Positions 15,691 through 24,231 of a DNA stretch of 38,745 nucleotides are shown piece by piece. The translations under genes were made by a program, and so were the position numbers. Source of the stretch: Kiritimatiellia bacterium (GTDB lineage Bacteria > Verrucomicrobiota > Kiritimatiellia > RFP12 > UBA3636); contig JAFPBK010000083.1 in NCBI GenBank assembly GCA_017424105.1, positions 1-38,745 of the forward strand, in the 5' to 3' direction. The notes beneath the pieces were generated by a model that did not search any database, had not been told where the DNA came from, and was given only the letters and a program-made list of their open reading frames with translations. The stretch's first letter is position 1. Every line of letters begins with the position of its first letter.

Positions 15691-15733
15691 ATAGGATGTC
15701 AAAATTTAGCAATATCGCTGAATTTTGACATCC
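15683..15733 (-). terminator. Probable terminator of the esterase/GH39-like operon
   Basis: Perfect 13-bp arms GGATGTCAAAATT (15694-15706) and AATTTTGACATCC (15721-15733). On the minus strand the stem is followed by TATTTTATTTTC, which is T-rich but interrupted. It lies about 70 bases past the stop of the GH39-like gene. Confidence 0.6.
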
Positions 15734-15803
15734 CTTGTACACGTTGCGTGTGATTCTTTATCTCGGGGCGCTTAAGTTTAGCCCTGGCTGAGCACAGATA
15801 GAT

Positions 15804-17213
15804 TTAGCAATCAAAGATTAAGAATAAAGGATAATCTCGCAAAGGAATATGCTTTAAAAGAAACACCTTCTCATTCTCACGCTCTACCATAGAATCTGAC
15901 AACTCATATATAACACCTGTCATTGGGTCAACTAATTTTGGAGCATTTTTATATCCACCAAAACAAATTGTTATTGTTTCTTCTATTGAACAATTTATTA
16001 AATCAGTTGGTTTCCAATAGGTAAACAATTCTCTGCCATCTGACAACTTAAAGCCACCTGCTACGATGTCCTTAAAGCTTGCCTCTTGCTTCCAGCCCAT
16101 AAGCTGTGAAGAATTTGGCAAAATATTGTAGACAATATTATTGAGAACCTTTGGTTCTTCCTTAAATAATGAACCTAATACCTGCAATGCCTTAAATGAT
16201 ATTTTTGGTTTATATTCTCCAGTTGATTTTCCATCCTCATCAAAGGTTGCTGAAAGCACCCCGAAATAACCATAATCCAGATAGGTTGACTTATCTCCTA
16301 CCTTGCCATTTAATGCCTCAATCATATCCATTGTTGAGAAAAATGACATAAATTCTACATCACAAAGAAAATCAGATACTGTATGACGAAGTAATTGCTT
16401 TGCTTGCTTTTCCTCTGTCCAAGCCATGCCATTTAATGCTCCCGCACCATCTGGGCGTGACTGAGAACCAGACTCGCCTTGGATAATCTTTATTTCAGGA
16501 TTATACTTTTTCAATGCCGCTGAATACATACGCATACGATCAGGATTTTCTGATTCATCTGCAGAATAACAGTGATAAGTAAAGCCCCATGCTTTATCTA
16601 AACACCCTGTTTCAAGCATATCATAAAGCCAACCTAATTGATGCATACAGACAGAACCCACTATCACTTTTCCATTAGGATTTGCCTTATGTATAGCATC
16701 TGCTGTATGAATTACAAATTCGCCATACTCTTTTCCTGATTGACCATGCTTCCAGCACCATATTCCGTCAGGTTCATTCCACACTTCAAAGCGCTCTACC
16801 CCACGCTCCTTATATCGTGATACTAATGCATACACATAATTGTACCATGCATCCCTTTGTTCCTGAGTCTTTACAGGAGGAATACCAACGGCTCCAAAAA
16901 TCTTTGCTGCTTCTTCGTCGTACAACCCATTGCCATAGCAAAGACAAATCCAAGGCATGGTACCAATCTTTAACAGATTATCGACAATAGAATCAAGCCA
17001 CGCAAAATCGTATTCTCCCTTAACCTTCTCAGTACGAGCCCATCCCGACTGTATACGAATCCATTTTGCACCAGTCTGTGCTACATATGGATAAGCCTTT
17101 TCAGGATCAAACACATCACGATCCAGCTTTTCAAAGCCAAGCCCTAATTTTGATTTTTTTACATCTTTACCGGCAACTGGCTCTACTTCTCCAATTTTCT
17201 TTAATCTGAACAT
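15804..17213 (-). CDS. Clan GH-A glycoside hydrolase, GH39-like
   Basis: A 469-residue TIM-barrel glycosidase resembling the GH39 xylosidase/iduronidase group; the exact family is uncertain. The acid/base glutamate is in FEVWNEPDG (E147) and the likely nucleophile in IIQGESGSQ (E247). Supporting motifs are WIRIQSGWARTE and YHCYSADESENPD. The C-terminal 130 residues look like a small beta domain. There is no signal peptide, so it likely acts inside the cell on oligosaccharides after uptake. It begins 12 bases after the acetyl xylan esterase gene, a pairing that suggests use of acetylated xylan or similar hemicellulose fragments. Confidence 0.8.
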   Translation of the reverse strand: MFRLKKIGEVEPVAGKDVKKSKLGLGFEKLDRDVFDPEKAYPYVAQTGAKWIRIQSGWARTEKVKGEYDFAWLDSIVDNLLKIGTMPWICLCYGNGLYDEEAAKIFGAVGIPPVKTQEQRDAWYNYVYALVSRYKERGVERFEVWNEPDGIWCWKHGQSGKEYGEFVIHTADAIHKANPNGKVIVGSVCMHQLGWLYDMLETGCLDKAWGFTYHCYSADESENPDRMRMYSAALKKYNPEIKIIQGESGSQSRPDGAGALNGMAWTEEKQAKQLLRHTVSDFLCDVEFMSFFSTMDMIEALNGKVGDKSTYLDYGYFGVLSATFDEDGKSTGEYKPKISFKALQVLGSLFKEEPKVLNNIVYNILPNSSQLMGWKQEASFKDIVAGGFKLSDGRELFTYWKPTDLINCSIEETITICFGGYKNAPKLVDPMTGVIYELSDSMVERENEKVFLLKHIPLRDYPLFLIFDC

Positions 17214-17225
17214 AAGATATTGCCT

Positions 17226-18557
17226 TTAATCTCTTGAAGTTTCAAATTTCTCTGCCCATGGGGAAACATAACCATGATCAGAGCCACTATACCAAGTTGC
17301 CTTTACTGGCACCTGTAATGCATTATATAAAACAGCATTACTACGTGGAGAGCAAGTATAATCACCTAAACCAATTCGATCAAATTCCACAGGAACAGAG
17401 ATGCGCTTTGCATGATTTACAGCATCGTAATAACCAAGAGCATCTACCCAACCAGGATGCCATGAACGCAAAAGCTTATCATTTGTCTGGCTTCCAATAT
17501 CGCAGCACCATACAATACCAATTCGACACTTTGTAACATCATAATCGTGAGCTGCAGCCCATACAGATTGCAAACCGCCTTGACTACCTCCAGCAACTGT
17601 TAAATTTTTACCATCCCATTGAGGCAGACTCTTTACATATTGCAATGCACGAAGCACACGCAATAGCATATCATGAAAATAAGCTGTATCAGGATTACTA
17701 TTCTGATTTGGATCCATAGCATAGCTATGACCATTGCTTCTGATATTCTTATCATACTCTGAATAATATGCATTATCCTTACCTAATTCATAGCCATGTG
17801 CATTGATTTGGAAATATATATCATCTGTAGCATATCCTAGTGGATATTGCTTACTGCAACCATAACCCATAAATTCAACTGTTGCTGACTGAGTACCTGG
17901 CTTAGCATTTGGATCCATCACAATATAACCTGTCACTGGTTGTTTTGTTGGTGAGCTTACCTTTACAGCATAGACACACTTGCCATTCAAATTTGTATTT
18001 ACACAATTTAACTCAGCTTCAACTGGGACATCCTCAAGCTTAGAAATTTCTTTAGCCCAATATGCATCAAAATCTGCGGGCTCTGCTACTGTCTGCTTCA
18101 ACTCAGAAATTGCTGCACCTGCACCCATCATTGCACAAATATCGTACTTATGCTTGCCTCCCCAAAATTGAACAGTGTGCTTTAGGCGAGCTTTTGCTTC
18201 GTTCTCTATATGCGCACGCACATCAACAAAACCAGGAATTGAAATTGATGTTGTATAATCAACTGTTTCTCCAACCTTTATTGGGAAGCGCTTTGTTACA
18301 GAAACACCATCATCTCCGCGGCGGCGCACTACCAAATCAAATTTGTTTGTCACATCACCCTCTTTGCATTGCAAAGTAAAAGAAAATGTCATAGGCTCAT
18401 TAAGAGCAAATTCTACTGCATTTTTATTTGTTTTACCAACAAGTTCAAGAGACTCACTACTCTTTAGTGCCAAAGATTGTTCGTCTGCAAACGAAGAAGT
18501 AGCATTAAAAATAAATGCGCTTAATAATCCAACTGATAAGATTGATTTTTTATTCAT
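17226..18557 (-). CDS. Secreted acetyl xylan esterase (AXE1 family)
   Basis: A carbohydrate deacetylase of the AXE1/cephalosporin-C deacetylase type. From the chosen ATG (18555-18557, after GAGG) the protein has 443 residues with a signal peptide (MNKKSILSVG..., cut probable after SSFA). About 140 residues of a beta-rich N-terminal region precede the alpha/beta-hydrolase fold, whose triad is visible: S325 in AGGSQGG, D399 in GLGDYTCSP and H428 in SGSDHGY. It should act in the periplasm or outside, removing acetyl groups from xylan or related sugars. It is followed closely by the GH39-like glycosidase. An upstream in-frame start exists, but adds charged residues before the signal peptide. Confidence 0.88.
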   Translation of the reverse strand: MNKKSILSVGLLSAFIFNATSSFADEQSLALKSSESLELVGKTNKNAVEFALNEPMTFSFTLQCKEGDVTNKFDLVVRRRGDDGVSVTKRFPIKVGETVDYTTSISIPGFVDVRAHIENEAKARLKHTVQFWGGKHKYDICAMMGAGAAISELKQTVAEPADFDAYWAKEISKLEDVPVEAELNCVNTNLNGKCVYAVKVSSPTKQPVTGYIVMDPNAKPGTQSATVEFMGYGCSKQYPLGYATDDIYFQINAHGYELGKDNAYYSEYDKNIRSNGHSYAMDPNQNSNPDTAYFHDMLLRVLRALQYVKSLPQWDGKNLTVAGGSQGGLQSVWAAAHDYDVTKCRIGIVWCCDIGSQTNDKLLRSWHPGWVDALGYYDAVNHAKRISVPVEFDRIGLGDYTCSPRSNAVLYNALQVPVKATWYSGSDHGYVSPWAEKFETSRD

Positions 18558-18606
18558 ATTTTCCTCTTTTAAATTTATTATTTTCAAAAATCTTTTTACT
18601 TATTCT

Positions 18607-18957
18607 CTAACCTTGCAACTCAAATGCTGTTGCATCACAGCCATCCATTGCTGCTGGTTTTTCCACATAGACGCGTACCCATCCCACTTTAGGCAGAGCT
18701 TTGATTTCTGTAAAGATATCATAAGCAAAGCTCTCAATTAGTTTATATTCTTTTGATGCAGCAAATTTATTTACTATTTCAAGAGCTAATTCATAATTAA
18801 AAGTGTCATTAAGATCATCACTTGTTAAAGCACGTTCTATACCTAATGGGCTTAGTTCAATATCTACTACAGCAGGGCGAGGAGCTATTCTCTCCTCAGG
18901 ATAGTGCCCTAGTATTAGGTTAACCTTTATCCTTTTTACAAAAATCTTTGCTTCCAT
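18607..18957 (-). CDS. folB: Dihydroneopterin aldolase
   Basis: This folate-pathway enzyme converts 7,8-dihydroneopterin to 6-hydroxymethyl-dihydropterin. It is 116 residues, the normal size, with the family pattern: GHYPEERIAPRPAVVDIELS near the N terminus, the KLIESFAYDI helix, and the C-terminal V-Y-V-E-KP motif. The Shine-Dalgarno match (GAG) is weak. A TATAAT box lies about 40-45 bases upstream on the minus strand. It precedes the esterase gene by 49 bases, so co-transcription is possible but not required. No other folate gene is next to it. Confidence 0.9.
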   Translation of the reverse strand: MEAKIFVKRIKVNLILGHYPEERIAPRPAVVDIELSPLGIERALTSDDLNDTFNYELALEIVNKFAASKEYKLIESFAYDIFTEIKALPKVGWVRVYVEKPAAMDGCDATAFELQG

Positions 18958-19042
18958 AAAATCTCACATATATAAATTCATTTTGATTTTTTATAAAATT
19001 ATACACTATGATGTAATCTTTTTCCATAAAAAACCATACCTT

Positions 19043-19497
19043 AGCCTAAATTCGTAGCCGAATTTAGATGAAGCAGCACTGCGGCATATGAAGCATTGCG
19101 AAGCACTATATGCGATGGAATTATTTAAAGTTTCAGCAAGGCGAGGACGCCATGCCGCCCAGTTATTCTGTAAGACGGGGACGTCTTACAGCCCAGTTAA
19201 CGTGTAGGACGGGGACGTCCTACACCCCAGTTAAGCACACACAAAAAAATATTTTACCTAATCTATTCGTTATTCACTATTCACTAATTCTGCGTACTTA
19301 CGCTCCCATACTCAATTATCTTGTGGGCCGCACACGCTAGCGATTGGTAGTTGGCGTTATCTTGGAGCGGCTAGGCGTCGCCCTAGCCTCCAACAACAAG
19401 CGCTGGCGTATCATCCGGAACCACCACGCAAGCCCCCACACAAGCTCAGCGCACCTCAGCGCCCTTTGCGCTCTCTGCGTCCCTTCCCTTCGCACGC
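19043..19497 (+). repeat. Dispersed hairpin-array element, copy A
   Basis: Head: CTAAATTCG/CCGAATTTAG inverted repeat, then ATGAAGCA. Core (19118-19230): hairpin 1 at 19140-19151 (GGCG-AGGA-CGCC, extended outward by GCA/TGC), hairpin 2 at 19169-19190 (TGTAAGACG, loop GGGA, CGTCTTACA) and hairpin 3 at 19202-19225 (GTGTAGGACG, GGGA, CGTCCTACAC), each followed by CCCAG. Tail of type 1, with a GGCTAGG/CCTAGCC hairpin at 19369-19388. The tail continues through CTGCGTCCCTTCCCTTCGCAC, about 60 bases short of the rbsK stop. No gene is seen in the 600-base gap it occupies. Confidence 0.9.
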
Positions 19498-19557
19498 TAG
19501 CCGTCTTACTTGAATTCTACTGCAATTCAAGGACTAACAGTGCTTGTGCTGCTTAAT

Positions 19558-20439
19558 TTAAATTCTAGGGATTGATGGTGCAGCACCTGCTTTGCTGACA
19601 CAAATTGCAGAAGCACGTGTAGCTAACTGCATTGCTGATTGCACTGTGGCTCCAGATGCAATCTGTGCAAGAAAATATCCTATGAATGTATCGCCTGCTG
19701 CTGTTGTATCAACAGCCACAACCTTCTGTGCAGGCTCAAAATGCTGAGTACCATCAACACCAGCATATACACTGCCACGAGAGCCAAGTGTTAATAAAAT
19801 ATTTGTTGTCGGATAGCTCTGCTTTAGCTTTGCTAATAGTGGCTCATAATCATCGCTGTCACTGGCACCAACTAATTCTGCTGCCTCAACCTCATTAACA
19901 ACCAAAACATCTATTGATTGCAAATCTAATTTACAAATTGATTTATCCATCGGTGCAGGATTAAAAACGACCTTTAACCCCTTCTCTGCTGCAAGAGCAA
20001 TTATCTCAGCGATTGCTGATGTTTCATTCTGCAAAAGCAAATAATCCCCTGGTTCAAAGCCCAAATCTGATATAGCGGCAGCCACATCGCTGGCAGTAAC
20101 ACAACGATTTGCACCACCCTCAATCAAGATGCAATTCTGCCCTTCTGTATTAACCTGAATAATTGCATGGCCTGTAGGTCCATCTACTTGCGTAAGATGA
20201 GAAATTCCAGCACTTTCATTTGCCAAAAAATCAACAAGCCATGTTCCATCTGCACCTACATGTCCGACATGATGTACCGTTGCACCTGCACGTGCTAATG
20301 CAATGCTCTGATTAAGTCCCTTGCCACCAGGATAACGAGCATAGCCAGTAGAAGATAATGTTTCACCTGGCTGCACAAAGTGTGGTACTTGATAAACATA
20401 ATCAATATTCAGAGAACCAACGTTAAGTATCTTTTTCAT
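19558..20439 (-). CDS. rbsK: Ribokinase-like PfkB sugar kinase
   Basis: A 293-residue PfkB-family kinase most like ribokinase, which phosphorylates D-ribose at O5. It has the N-terminal GSLNIDYVYQV segment, the sugar-binding YPGGKGLNQSIALARAG (typical of ribokinase), and the ATP/anion-hole motif DTTAAGDTF with the catalytic base D250. It is cytoplasmic. It starts 26 bases after the RlmI-type gene and probably ends a transcript of DJ-1/PfpI, gspF-like, RlmI-type and rbsK genes. Substrate within the ribokinase group (ribose, deoxyribose, nucleoside) cannot be fixed by eye. Confidence 0.85.
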   Translation of the reverse strand: MKKILNVGSLNIDYVYQVPHFVQPGETLSSTGYARYPGGKGLNQSIALARAGATVHHVGHVGADGTWLVDFLANESAGISHLTQVDGPTGHAIIQVNTEGQNCILIEGGANRCVTASDVAAAISDLGFEPGDYLLLQNETSAIAEIIALAAEKGLKVVFNPAPMDKSICKLDLQSIDVLVVNEVEAAELVGASDSDDYEPLLAKLKQSYPTTNILLTLGSRGSVYAGVDGTQHFEPAQKVVAVDTTAAGDTFIGYFLAQIASGATVQSAMQLATRASAICVSKAGAAPSIPRI

Positions 20440-20465
20440 TATCGGACTTTTCTCTTTGCTAATGG

Positions 20466-21650
20466 TTATTCAACGTGGCAGAGTACACCCTTCAAATATA
20501 GTCCCTCAGGGAAGGACATTGCCACAGGGTGATCAGGTGCCTGCATAAATCTGCGCTCCATACGCACTACACGCTTTGAATCAAGTGCTGCATCAGCCAC
20601 AACCTTTTGGAAAAGCTCTGGCATTACACTGCCTGAGCAAGAATATGTGGCAAGGTAGCCTCCTGGACGGAGAAGCTTAAATGCAAGTAAATTGATATCT
20701 TTATAAGCTCTGCATGCACGCTCAACATGCCCCTTGGAGTCTGCAAACTTTGGTGGATCGAGAATTATTATATCGAAGGTGCGTCTTGAATCGCGGAATT
20801 TTCTCAATGCAGCAAACACATCCGCACACTGCACTTCAAGCTTTGCTTCATCAAAGCCATTAAGAGCAACATTTCTCTTAACATTTTCAATTGCTTCCTC
20901 AGAGGAATCAATTGAGCAAATTGATTTTGCACCACCCTTTAATGCATAGAGAGTAAAGCCTCCATTATAACAGAAAGTATCTAATACATCGGCACCATTA
21001 CAAATTGCACCGACCTCCTGCCAATTATCTACCTGATCAAGATAGCAGCCAGTTTTTTGTCCTTTTTCAACATCAACTAACCAGCGTACTCCATCAACAG
21101 AAACCTCAACTAATGGAGAATTGAAATTTTGTGTCAGAGGACCTGTGCGCTCCTCTAAGCCTTCTAATGCACGGGTAGGAGTATCTGAGCGCTCATATAA
21201 GCTACATTCAGGGAAAAGCTCTTGAAATGCTTCTGTTAATTCCTTGCGCATTGCTTCAAAGCCAGCGGAAAGAATCTGAATAGAAATAACATTAACAAAA
21301 CGATCTGCAATCAAACCTGGCAAACCATCTGACTCACCATGAAGGATACGCACAGCATTATGTGTGGCAGAGTCCCAACGATTAGCACGCATTGCCCATG
21401 CAGCAGAAATACGATTTTTCAAAAATGTTTTATCTATTGTCTCTGCCTTATCAAAGGTAAGAATGCGCACTACCAATTGAGCATTAGGAGAATAGAAGCC
21501 ACGACCTAGAAATTCACCTGTACTTGTAACTACATCTACCACAGTACCGGCAGCTACTCCTTGTGGAAAGCGAGCTACAGCTCCGGAAAACACCCATGGA
21601 TGCTTACGAAGCAATGATTTTTCTTTACCCTTTTTAAGTACAATATTCAT
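20466..21650 (-). CDS. RlmI-type class I rRNA methyltransferase
   Basis: A 394-residue SAM-dependent methyltransferase of the RlmI/RlmK family that makes 5-methylcytosine in 23S rRNA in E. coli. The N-terminal PUA-like domain is seen in LRKHPWVFSGAVARFP and LGRGFYSPNAQLVVRILT. The Rossmann domain has DVLDTFCYNGGFTLYA (SAM site), ICSIDSSEEAIE and the catalytic-region motif ILDPPKFA. No Shine-Dalgarno sequence is visible in front of the ATG. The protein is of normal length. It lies between the gspF-like and rbsK genes. Confidence 0.87.
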   Translation of the reverse strand: MNIVLKKGKEKSLLRKHPWVFSGAVARFPQGVAAGTVVDVVTSTGEFLGRGFYSPNAQLVVRILTFDKAETIDKTFLKNRISAAWAMRANRWDSATHNAVRILHGESDGLPGLIADRFVNVISIQILSAGFEAMRKELTEAFQELFPECSLYERSDTPTRALEGLEERTGPLTQNFNSPLVEVSVDGVRWLVDVEKGQKTGCYLDQVDNWQEVGAICNGADVLDTFCYNGGFTLYALKGGAKSICSIDSSEEAIENVKRNVALNGFDEAKLEVQCADVFAALRKFRDSRRTFDIIILDPPKFADSKGHVERACRAYKDINLLAFKLLRPGGYLATYSCSGSVMPELFQKVVADAALDSKRVVRMERRFMQAPDHPVAMSFPEGLYLKGVLCHVE

Positions 21651-21697
21651 AGTAATAAATCAAATTTTAAAGATTAAACGCAGCAGACTCATTTACA

Positions 21698-22879
21698 TTA
21701 AAAGCCAAATCCCTTTGTCATTTGCAACAATGGCAACAATACAGCAATTGCAATCAGGAATACAAAGCCGCCAATTGCGACGAGCATAATTGGTTCAAGT
21801 AACGCAAGTCTTACAGACATATATTTTTCCCACATACGGCGAGCCTTGCTTGCTGCAACCTCCAGCATCTGTGGAAGACAGCCACCTGTCTCACCGACAC
21901 GAGCCCAGCCAGTGAGCTCTGTACGTAGTACAGGCACAGCATCAATTGCATCGGACACAGCAACACCATTACGAACACGCTCTGTCTGCTCTAAAACCAG
22001 CTTTTTGAGCCAACGATTACCTGTACCTTCACCAGCAATAGGCAAAGCATTAACGATTGGCATACCTGCCTCAGAAAGCACAGAAAGAATTGAAGCAAAG
22101 CGCATACTTACAAGACCTGCCATTGCTGCTCCTCCTAAGTGAAGCAACACAAATCTATCAAATCGCTCTGCAAATTCTAAATTATTCTTAGCATAAGCTT
22201 TAGCAGAGAACCATGCCACAAGTGCACCAACAAATAGTGATGCAGAACCAATCACAAGAACCTTTGCCAGCACAATCACTACTTTGCTTAGCATTGGAAG
22301 TTCTGCTCCGGAATTTGAAAGCATATTAAGGGTGTGAGGAACAACAAAACCAAGCATCACTACACCGATAATAAAACCAAGTGCTAAAACAAAGCTTGGA
22401 TAAATCAAAGCTGAGCGAAGTTTATCTCGCACTGCCTCCATCGCCTCAATAAATTCAGCTGCCTTTGAACAAAGCTCAGGAAGCTTTCCAGCCTTTTCTG
22501 CAGCTGATAGTGCAGCCAATTCAAAACTGGAGACACTGCCACAATATTCACCTATGGCAGCAGATAAATCAACGCCCTCGCGAACTCGTTGTAGCACACC
22601 TGTAAGAAGCTTTGCTGCAGATGCACCTTCTGATTTAATTAAAAGTTCAAGAGCAGCATCTAGCTGTATACCTGCAGAAAGAAGAGCGCTCAGCTCGCGA
22701 TAAATTGCAGCACGTGCAGCTGGAGAAAGCTGACCTGTAAGCTTTGCAGTGCTCACTTGCTCAGCAACAATACCCTTCTCCATCAATAAACGAAGTGCAT
22801 GCTTTTCTGAGCTTGCATCAATTGACCCAGAGCAAGCTTCGCCTGTAGCAGTATACCCCTTATATTCGTACATTGGCAT
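21698..22879 (-). CDS. Type II secretion/type IV pilus inner-membrane protein (GspF/PilC family)
   Basis: A 393-residue platform protein of the GspF/PilC family. The N-terminal YEYKGYTATGEACSGSIDASS stretch is the usual beta-rich start. Two repeated cytoplasmic four-helix domains follow (LSALLSAGIQLDAALELL and FASILSVLSEAGMPIVNAL). Three membrane segments are seen: around YPSFVLALGFIIGVVMLGFV, VLIVLAKVLVIG-like residues after it, and the C-terminal LLEPIMLVAIGGFVFLIAIA. The ATG follows GGGGGA by five bases. No ATPase, secretin or prepilin gene is near, so it is an orphan in this window; its partners must be elsewhere. Confidence 0.9.
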   Translation of the reverse strand: MPMYEYKGYTATGEACSGSIDASSEKHALRLLMEKGIVAEQVSTAKLTGQLSPAARAAIYRELSALLSAGIQLDAALELLIKSEGASAAKLLTGVLQRVREGVDLSAAIGEYCGSVSSFELAALSAAEKAGKLPELCSKAAEFIEAMEAVRDKLRSALIYPSFVLALGFIIGVVMLGFVVPHTLNMLSNSGAELPMLSKVVIVLAKVLVIGSASLFVGALVAWFSAKAYAKNNLEFAERFDRFVLLHLGGAAMAGLVSMRFASILSVLSEAGMPIVNALPIAGEGTGNRWLKKLVLEQTERVRNGVAVSDAIDAVPVLRTELTGWARVGETGGCLPQMLEVAASKARRMWEKYMSVRLALLEPIMLVAIGGFVFLIAIAVLLPLLQMTKGFGF

Positions 22880-22912
22880 CGCTTCCCCCAGAATAAGATT
22901 TTACAAAAATGC

Positions 22913-23470
22913 TTAGCAAATAAGCATTCCTTCTGCTACTGCACTAGCGACCTTATGGCCCTGCAATAGTTCAAGAATTAAAATAGCAAACATAAGTGCT
23001 GTAGCTGGACCTTGAGATGTAATGATATTTCCATCTACAAGTACTTTATCTACAGAAGAATACTTTGCCTCTGGCATTCTTTCCTCTAAGCCAGGATAGC
23101 AAGTAACACGCTTACCATTCAATACACCAGCCTCATATAAAGCAACTGGTGAAGCACAAATTGCTGCAACAAATTTATTTTTATTTGAAGCAAAGCGAGA
23201 AATTGTATTTTGTACGCGCATATCCTCGCAAAATGCTTCCATACCACCCATTCCACCTGGAAGAATAATTATGTCAGCATCCTCAACTGCTTCCTCGTTC
23301 CACATTTCGTCAGCGACAAGACCAACGCCACGAGAGCCCTCTACGTCAAGTCCTGCATCTTCATCAATAGATAGAGCAATTACCTCTACTCCGCCACGGC
23401 GAAGCACATCAATAATTGTTACTGTTTCTAGCTCTTCTACACCGCTTACTACTGGAACAATTGCTTTCAT
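22913..23470 (-). CDS. DJ-1/PfpI family protein
   Basis: A 185-residue protein of the DJ-1/YajL/PfpI superfamily. It has the early glutamate in GVEELETVTIIDVLRR, the IILPGGMGG loop and the nucleophile elbow AAICASP with C105. It is closest to the DJ-1 group, described as glyoxalase, deglycase-like or stress proteins; the activity here is not assigned. It is cytoplasmic, with AAAGGA before the ATG and its own promoter at 23497-23523. It heads the run DJ-1, gspF-like, RlmI-type, rbsK. Confidence 0.88.
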   Translation of the reverse strand: MKAIVPVVSGVEELETVTIIDVLRRGGVEVIALSIDEDAGLDVEGSRGVGLVADEMWNEEAVEDADIIILPGGMGGMEAFCEDMRVQNTISRFASNKNKFVAAICASPVALYEAGVLNGKRVTCYPGLEERMPEAKYSSVDKVLVDGNIITSQGPATALMFAILILELLQGHKVASAVAEGMLIC

Positions 23471-23496
23471 AAATTTTCCTTTGCAAAAATGATTTT

Positions 23497-23523
23497 ATTA
23501 TAGCACACCTACTCGCCATGCAA
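23497..23523 (-). promoter_or_regulatory. Promoter of the DJ-1/PfpI gene
   Basis: On the minus strand TTGCAT (23518-23523) and TATAAT (23497-23502) are 15 bases apart. The -10 box is preceded by TGC, an extended -10 element that can compensate for the short spacer. It is about 27 bases upstream of the ATG. Confidence 0.65.
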
Positions 23524-23565
23524 GTTTTATACTAATTTAACCAAGGTATGCTATTACAAAATATA

Positions 23566-24231
23566 TTATTTAGAAATTCCTAATAAATCAAGAAGCTTTG
23601 AATCTAGATTATATAATTTTGTTCCACGAAGGATGGAACGTGGGCTTCTGGAATATGTAAACACAAATTTTGTTTCAGGAGGAACGCGTCCATTAAGGTT
23701 GATATCAAAATAAACCTTTTCTCCCTTTTCAAATTCACGTGATAAAAGCTCGCGCTTAATCGCTTCATCAGTGAATGAAGTAGGTTTGATATCGCATTCA
23801 ACTTCAAAATTTGTTGTCAAATTAACATTATCTACACCATAGCGAGTATTAACACGATTAAGTGATTTAGCAATGTTTGTTTGAAGCTTAAAGTTGAAAG
23901 ATTTTCCTGGCAAATTATTTTTGTACTCTTCTTCTGTGCGTACTGTAAATACGCCAGTAATACGATTAGCAATAGCATTTGCCTCAACCTCTGTAAGTTC
24001 TGAGCAACGCATTCTTACGGACATACCTTCAGAACGGAAACGAACCTCATTAAACAAACGTTGATTTGACCCCTCGTGAACACCAGCACTGGTTGTAATA
24101 ATTGCATTAGGACGAGTCATTGCATTATATTGGCTGTCATAGAAATTTATCATCCACTCGATAATAAATGGAATGAGAGCCAATACAACAATATAAATTA
24201 ATATTTTTAATATTAGTTTAATAATTCTCAC
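23566..24231 (-). CDS. Uncharacterised single-pass membrane protein
   Basis: I do not recognise this 221-residue protein. Residues 6-28 form one hydrophobic segment (IKLILKILIYIVVLALIPFI), so an N-in membrane anchor with the rest outside the cytoplasm is likely. The remainder is polar and beta-rich in look, with basic patches (FTYSRSPRSILRG) and no cysteine motif beyond two scattered Cys. Its ATG overlaps the stop of the KdgK-type gene by four bases (ATGA), so it is translationally coupled to it. That suggests a shared transcript, not necessarily a shared function. Confidence 0.75.
   Translation of the reverse strand: MRIIKLILKILIYIVVLALIPFIIEWMINFYDSQYNAMTRPNAIITTSAGVHEGSNQRLFNEVRFRSEGMSVRMRCSELTEVEANAIANRITGVFTVRTEEEYKNNLPGKSFNFKLQTNIAKSLNRVNTRYGVDNVNLTTNFEVECDIKPTSFTDEAIKRELLSREFEKGEKVYFDINLNGRVPPETKFVFTYSRSPRSILRGTKLYNLDSKLLDLLGISK

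Noticed and set aside
19110-19340. 76-codon plus-strand frame over repeat copy A
   Set aside because: It translates the hairpin core, has no ribosome-binding site, and is not kept open in the same way in the other copies.
19043-19497. Insertion sequence or transposase-bearing mobile element
   Set aside because: No copy contains a coding region, matching terminal inverted repeats, or visible target-site duplications. A non-autonomous origin remains possible but unsupported.
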